Assembly: GCA_033782935.1 (NCBI GenBank)
Contig: JAWQEG010001559.1
Span: 744,001-808,000, forward strand
Source: Petrolisthes cinctipes
Taxonomy: Eukaryota; Arthropoda; Malacostraca; Decapoda; Porcellanidae
Direction: 5' to 3'
DNA length: 64,000 bases
The translations under genes were made by a program, and so were the position numbers. Under the pieces are notes generated by a model. That model worked only from the letters and a program-made list of their open reading frames with translations. It was not told the DNA's origin and ran no database searches. Of the stretch, positions 57,764-64,000 are shown piece by piece; positions within the stretch are counted from its first letter, which is position 1, and the number at the start of each line of letters is the position of its first letter.

Positions 57764-60676
57764 TTGGGCACCTAACAGATCGATTTTCAGTATGTTTTGG
57801 GCCTGTATTTTGAAAATACTCTAACACGGAGTAGGCATGTACAGATCGCTTCTGGGACCCCAAAATATCGAATTTTCGTGGGTTTTGTGGTTAAATTTGA
57901 GATATAAACGGGAACAGAAGATGCATGCACATATTGACTTTGGACACTTAAAATATCGATTATTAGCATGTTTTGTGCCTATATTATGAAAACATTCTAG
58001 CACAGAGTAGGCATGTACAGATCGCTTCTGGGACCCAAAAATATCGAATTTACGCGTGTTTTGAGGTTGAATTTGGGATATAAACGGGCGCAGAAGATGC
58101 ATCCACATCTTGACTTTGGGCACCTAAAATTTCGATTTTCAGCATGTTTTGGGCCTGTATATGAGTAGGGATGTACAGATCCCTTTTGGGACTCCAAAAT
58201 ATCGAATTTTTGGGTGTTTAGAGCTTCAATTTGAGATATAAACGGGTACAGAAGATGCATGCACGTATCGACTTGTGGGCACCTAAAATATCGATTTTGA
58301 GCATGATTTGGGTCTGTATCTTGAAAACATTCTAACTAGGAGTAGGCATGTACAGATCGCTTGTAGGACCCAAAAATACCGAATTTTCGGGTGTTTTGAG
58401 CCTGAATTTGAGATATAAACGGGTACAGAAGATGCATGCACATATCGACTTTGGACACCTAAAATATCGATTTTTAGCATGTTTTGAGCCTATGTTTTGA
58501 AAACATTCTAGCACTGAGTAGGCATGTACAGATTGCTTCTGGGACCCCAAAATATCGAATTTTCGGGTGTTTGTAGCGTGATTTTGAGATATAAACGGGT
58601 ACAGAAGATGCATGCACATATTGACTTTTTGGCACCTAAAATATCGATTTTCAGTATTTTTTGTGCCTGTATTTTGAAAATACTCTAACACGGAGTAGGC
58701 ATTTACAGATAGCTTCTGGGACCCCAAAATATTGAATTTTCGGGTGTTTTGGGCCTGAATTTGAGATATCGACTTTGGGCACCTAAAATATCGATTTTTA
58801 GCATGTTTTTGGACTATATTTTGAAAATATTCTAGCACTGAGTAGGCATGTACAGATCGCTTCTGGGACCTCAAAATATCGAATTTTCGGGTGTTTTGAG
58901 CCTGAATTTGAGATATAAACGGGTACTGAAGAGTCATGAACATATCGACTTTTTGGCACCTAAAATATCGATTTTGAGCATGTTTTGGGTCAGTATCTTG
59001 AAAACATTCTAACTAGGAGTAGGCATGTACAGATCGCTTCTGGGATACCAAAATACCAAATTTTAGGGTCTTTTGAGCCTGAATTTAAGATATAAACAGG
59101 TACAGATGATCCATGCACATATCGACTTTGGACAATTAAAATATCGATTTTTAGCATGTTTTGAGCCTTTTTTTTGAAAACATTCTAGCACTGTGTAGGC
59201 ATGTACAGATCGCTTCTGGGACCCAAAAATATCGAATTTTCGGGTGTTTTGAGGTCGAATTTGAGATATAAACGGGTAAAGAAGATGCATGCACATATTG
59301 ACTTTGGGCACCTAATATATCGATTTTCAGCATGTTTTGGGCCTGTATCTGAATAGGCATGTACAGATCGCTTCTGGGACCTCAAAATATCGAATTTTCG
59401 GGTGTTTGTAGCCTGAATTTGAGATATAAACGGGTACTGAAGATGCATGAACATATCGACTTTTGGGCACCTAACAGATCGATTTTCAGTATGTTTTGGG
59501 CCTGTATTTTGAAAATACTCTAACACGGAGTAGGCATGTACAGATCGCTTCTGGGACCCCAAAATATCGAATTTTCGTGGGTTTTGTGGTTAAATTTGAG
59601 ATATAAACGGGAACAGAAGATGCATGCACATATTGACTTTGGACACTTAAAATATCGATTATTAGCATGTTTTGTGCCTATATTATGAAAACATTCTAGC
59701 ACAGAGTAGGCATGTACAGATCGCTTCTGGGACCCAAAAATATCGAATTTTCGCGTGTTTTGAGGTTGAATTTGGGATATAAACGGGCGCAGAAGATGCA
59801 TCCACATCTTGACTTTGGGCACCTAAAATTTCGATTTTCAGCATGTTTTGGGCCTGTATATGAGTAGGGATGTACAGATCCCTTTTGGGACTCCAAAATA
59901 TCGAATTTTTGGGTGTTTAGAGCTTCAATTTGAGATATAAACGGGTACAGAAGATGCATGCACGTATTGACTTTTTGGCATCTAAAATATCGATTTTCAG
60001 TATTTTTTGGGCCTGTATTTTGAAAATACTCTAACACGGAGTAGGCATTTACAGATAGCTTCTGGGACCCCAAAATATTGAATTTTCGGGTGTTTTGGGC
60101 CTGAATTTGAGATATCGACTTTGGGCACCTAAAATATCGATTTTTAGCATGTTTTTGGACTATATTTTGAAAATATTCTAGCACTGAGTAGGCATGTACA
60201 GATCGCTTCTGGGACCTCAAAATATCGAATTTTCGGGTGTTTTGAGCCTGAATTTGAGATATAAACGGGTACTGAAGAGTCATGAACATATCGACTTTTT
60301 GGCACCTAAAATATCGATTTTGAGCATGTTTTGGGTCAGTATCTAGAAAACATTCTAACTAGGAGTAGGCATATACAGATCGCTTCTGGGATACCAAAAT
60401 ACCAAATTTTCGGGTCTTTTGAGCCTGAATTTAAGATATAAACAGGTACAGATGATCCATGCACATATCGACTTTGGACAATTAAAATATCGATTTTTAG
60501 CATGTTTTGAGCCTTTTTTTTGAAAACATTCTAGCACTGTGTAGGCATGTACAGATCGCTTCTGGGACCCAAAAATATCGAATTTTCGGGTGTTTTGAGG
60601 TCGAATTTGAGATATAAACGGGTAAAGAAGATGCATGCACATATTGACTTTGGGCACCTAAAATATCGATTTTCAG
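57764..60676. repeat. Overlapping satellite B duplications (offsets 1699 and 1346 bp)
   Basis: 57764-58267 recurs at 59463-59966 (offset 1699; shared CCTAACAGATCGATTTTCAG and TTCGCGTGTTTT or TACGCGTGTTTT variants). 58617-59330 recurs at 59963-60676 (offset 1346; shared CAGTATTTTTTG and GGACAATTAAAATATCG variants). The two sources are joined near 59966 in a new order, showing exchange between non-equivalent monomers. Confidence 0.8.
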
Positions 60677-61019
60677 CATGTTTTTGGCCTGTATTTTGAA
60701 AATACTCTAACACGGAGTAGGCATGTACAGATCGCTTCTAGGACCCAAAAATACCGAATTTTCGGGTATTTTGAGCCTGAATTTGAGATATAAACGGGTA
60801 CAGAAGATGCATGCACATATCGATTTTGGACACTTAAAATATCGATTTTTAGCATGTTTTGTGCCTATATTATGAAAACATTCTAGCACAGAGTAGGCAT
60901 GTACAGATCGCTTCTGGGACCCCATAATATCGAATTTTCGTGTGTTTTAAGGTAAATTTGAGATATAAACGGGTACAGAAGATGCATGCACATATCGACT
61001 TTGGACACTTAAAATATCG

Positions 61020-64000
61020 ATTTTTAGCATGTTTTCAGCCGTTTTTTTTTAAACATTCTAGCACTGTGTAGGCATGTACAGATTGCTTCTGGGACCCCAA
61101 AATATTGAATTTTTGGGTGTTTTGAGCCTGAATTTGAGATATAAACGGGTACAGAAAATACATGCACATATTGACTTTGGGCACCAAAAATGTCGATTTT
61201 CAGCATGTTTTGGGCCTGAATTTTGAAAATACTCTAACACGGAGTAGGCATGTACAGATAGCTTCTGGGACCCCAAAATATCGAATTTTCGGGTGTTTAG
61301 GGCCAGAATTTGAGATATAAACGGGTACAGAAGATGCATGCACATATCGACTTTTGGGCACCTAAAAGATCGATTTTCAGTATGTTTTTGGAATGTATTT
61401 TGAAAATACTCTAACACGGAGTAGGCATGGACAGATACCTTCTGGGACCTTTAAATAACGAATTTTCGGGTGTTTTGGGACTGAATTTGAGATATCGATT
61501 TTTTGGCACCTAAAATGTCGATTTTTAGCATGTTTTTAGCCTATATTTTGAAAATATTCTAGCACTGTGTAGGCATGTACAGATTGCTTCTGGGACCCCA
61601 AAATATTGAATTTTCGGGTGTTTTGAGCCTGAATTTGAGATATAAACGGGTACAGAAGATACATGCACATATTGACTTTTGTGCATCTAAAATATCGATT
61701 TTCAGCATGTTTTGGGCCTGTATTTTGAAAATACTCTAACACTGAGTAGGCATGTACAGATCGCTTCTGGGACCCCTAAATATCGAATTTTCGGGTGTTT
61801 TGGGACTGAATTTGAGATATCGACTTTTTGGCACCTAACAGATCGATTTTTAGCATGTTTTTAGCCTATATTTTGAAAATATTCTAGCACTGAGTAGGCA
61901 TGTACAGATTGCTTCTGGGACCCCAAAATATTGAATTTTCGGGTGTTTTGAGCCTGAATTTGAGATATAAACGTGTACAGAAGATACATGCACATATTGA
62001 CTTTGGGCACCAAAAATATCGATTTTTAGCATGTTTTGGGCCTGTATTTTGAAAATACTCTAACACGGAGTAGTCATGTACAGATCGCTTCTGGGACCCC
62101 AAAATATCGAATTCTCGGGTGTTTAGGGCCAGAATTTGAGATATAAACGAGTACAGAAGATGCATGCACATATCGAATTTTGGGCACCTAAAAGATCGAT
62201 TTTCAGTATGTTTTTGGCCTGTATTTTGAAAATACTCTAACACGGAGTAGTCATGTACAGATACCTTCTGGGACCTCTAAATATCGAATTTTCGGGTGTT
62301 ATGGGTCTGAATTTGAGATATCGATTTTTTGGCACCTATAATATCGATTTTTAGCATGTTTTTAGCCTATATTTTGTAAATATTCTAGCACTGAGTAGGC
62401 ATGTACAGATTGCTTCTGGGACCCCAAAATATTGAATTTTCGGGTGTTTTGAGCCTGAATTTGAGATATAAACGGGTACAGAAGATACATGCACATATCG
62501 ACTTTTGTGCATCTAAAATATCGATTTTCAGCATGTTTTGGGCCTGTATTTTGAAAATACTCTAACACTGAGTAGGCATGTACAGATCGCTTCTGGGACC
62601 CCTAAATATCGAATTTTCGGGTGTTTTGGGACTGAATTTGAGATATCGACTTTTTGGCACCTAACAGATCGATTTTTAGCATGTTTTTAGCCTATATTTT
62701 GAAAATATTCTAGCACTGAGTAGGCATGTACAGATTGCTTCTGGGACCCCAAAATATTGAATTTTCGGGTGTTTTGAGCCTGAATTTGAGATATAAACGG
62801 GTACAGAAGATACATGCACATATTGACTTTGGGCACAAAAAATATCGATTTTTAGCATGTTTTGGGCCTGAATTTTGAAAATACTCTAACACGGAGTAGT
62901 CATGTACAGATCGCTTCTGGGACCCCAAAATATCGAATTTTCGGGTGTTTAGGGCCAGAATTTGAGATATAAACGAGTACAGAAGATGCATGCACATATC
63001 GACTTTTGGGCACCTAAAAGATCGATTTTCAGTATGTTTTTGGCCTGTATTTTGAAAATACTCTAACACGGAGTAGTCATGTACAGATACCTTCTGGGAC
63101 CTCTAAATATCGAATTTTCGGGTGTTATGGGTCTGAATTTGAGATATCGATTTTTTGGCACCTATAATATCGATTTTTAGCATGTTTTTAGCCCATATTT
63201 TGTAAATATTCTAGCACTGAGTAGGCATGTACAGATTGCTTCTGGGACCCCAAAATATTGAATTTTCGGGTGTTTTGAGCCTGAATTTGAGATATAAACG
63301 GGTACAGAAGATACATGCACATATTGACTTTGGGCACCAAAAATATCGATTTTCAGCATGTTTTGGGCCTGAATTTTGAAAATACTCTAACACGGAGTAG
63401 GCATGTACAGATCGCTTAAGGGACCCCAAAATATCGAATTTTCGGGTGTTTAGGGCCAGAATTTGAGATATAAACGGGTACAGAAGATGCATGCACATAT
63501 CGACTTTTGGGCACCTAAAAGATCGATTTTCAGTATGCTTTTGGCCTGTATTTTGAAAATACTCTAACACGGAGTAGGCATATACAGATACCTTCTGGGA
63601 CCTCTAAATATCGAATTTTCGGGTGTTTTGGGACTGAATTTGAGATATCGATTTTTTGGCACCTAAAATGTCGATTTTTAGCATGTTTTTAGCCTATATT
63701 TTGAAAATATTCTAGCACTGTGTAGGCATGTACAGATTGCTTCTGGGACCCCAAAATATTGAATTTTTGGGTGTTTTGAGCCTGAATTTGAGATATAAAC
63801 GGGTACAGAAAATACATGTACATATTGACTTTGGGCACCAAAAATATCGATTTTCAGCATGTTTTGGGCCTGAATTTTGAAAATACTCTAACACGGAGTA
63901 TTCATGTACAGATCGCTTCTGGGACCCCAAAATATCGAATTTTCGGGTGTTTAGGGCCAGAATTTGAGATATAAACGGGTACAGAAGATGCATGCACATA
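61020..64000. repeat. 826-bp and 501-bp higher-order repeats at the right end
   Basis: Equivalent monomers marked by GCATGTTTTTAGCC(T/C)ATATTTT recur near 61850, 62676, 63177 and 63678, that is at steps of 826, 501 and 501 bp (61024 to 61850 is also 826, between more diverged units). The lengths fit 2 x 176 + 149 = 501 and 3 x 176 + 2 x 149 = 826, so the units differ by loss or gain of one full plus one short monomer. The array continues past the window edge. Confidence 0.85.

Larger units (their letters stand above)
50194..64000. repeat. Satellite B array, block 2
   Basis: 13.8 kb of the 176-bp satellite in the same orientation as block 1, running off the right edge. It is more homogeneous than block 1 and organised into several families of higher-order repeats (listed separately). 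There is no host gene. Open frames of 60-203 codons on the minus strand recur with every repeat copy and overlap each other in different frames, so they are not supported as genes. Confidence 0.97.

Noticed and set aside
58332..58943. Minus-strand open frames of up to about 206 codons in satellite B
   Set aside because: They track repeat copies, overlap in several frames and have no domain I recognise.
41786..64000. CENP-B-box-like or telomeric TTAGG repeats
   Set aside because: Scanning by eye found no convincing CENP-B box and no TTAGG or TTAGGG arrays in either satellite.

Overview
This is a eukaryotic, almost certainly invertebrate, stretch of satellite DNA with nested transposable elements. 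There is no host protein-coding gene, tRNA, rRNA or CRISPR array that I can support. The eukaryotic reading rests on megasatellite-scale arrays, two LTR retrotransposons, a poly(A)-tailed LINE and a TTAA-flanked piggyBac-type MITE. A crustacean or other marine invertebrate is plausible but is a guess.

Layout. (1) Satellite A, a 62-bp minisatellite, fills 1-7311, 13673-33368, 34831-37284, 38747-40563 and about 40999-41780, roughly 500 monomers. (2) A 6.36-kb Ty3/Gypsy-type LTR retrotransposon on the + strand (7312-13672) is inserted in satellite A. It has 798-bp LTRs, a 5-bp target duplication and one long gag-pol ORF in which integrase precedes reverse transcriptase (Gmr1-like order). (3) A 5'-truncated Jockey/CR1-type LINE (minus strand, 1462 bp) inserted into satellite A. 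It was then carried, with about 2.5 kb of satellite, into a tandem duplication of about 3.92 kb, so it appears at 33369-34830 and 37285-38746. (4) A 435-bp piggyBac-type MITE lies at 40564-40998. (5) Satellite A meets satellite B at about 41781-41791. Satellite B has a 176-bp monomer that is itself a diverged dimer of 88-bp units, and it fills 41786-45773 and 50194-64000 (about 100 monomers). It contains nested higher-order repeats of 1204, 2405, 826 and 501 bp. (6) A 4.42-kb Ty3/Gypsy element on the minus strand (45774-50193) is inserted in satellite B, with 353-bp LTRs and one intact 1201-residue gag-pol ORF.

How the parts relate. The elements are independent insertions into satellite. The + strand element looks youngest (about 4 differences seen between its LTRs); the minus-strand one is somewhat older (about 6 differences in 353 bp). 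The LINE fragment predates the local satellite duplication and shows that unequal exchange moved non-satellite DNA with the array. The most unusual points are: the inverted integrase/RT order together with a YFDN replacement at the RT active site; two competing hairpins in each satellite A monomer beside a G-rich tract; the cryptic 88-bp ancestry of satellite B; the 19-bp inverted repeat joining U5 and leader in the minus-strand element; and small perfect stem-loops at the 3' ends of the + strand element and the LINE. I found no new enzymatic or defence system.
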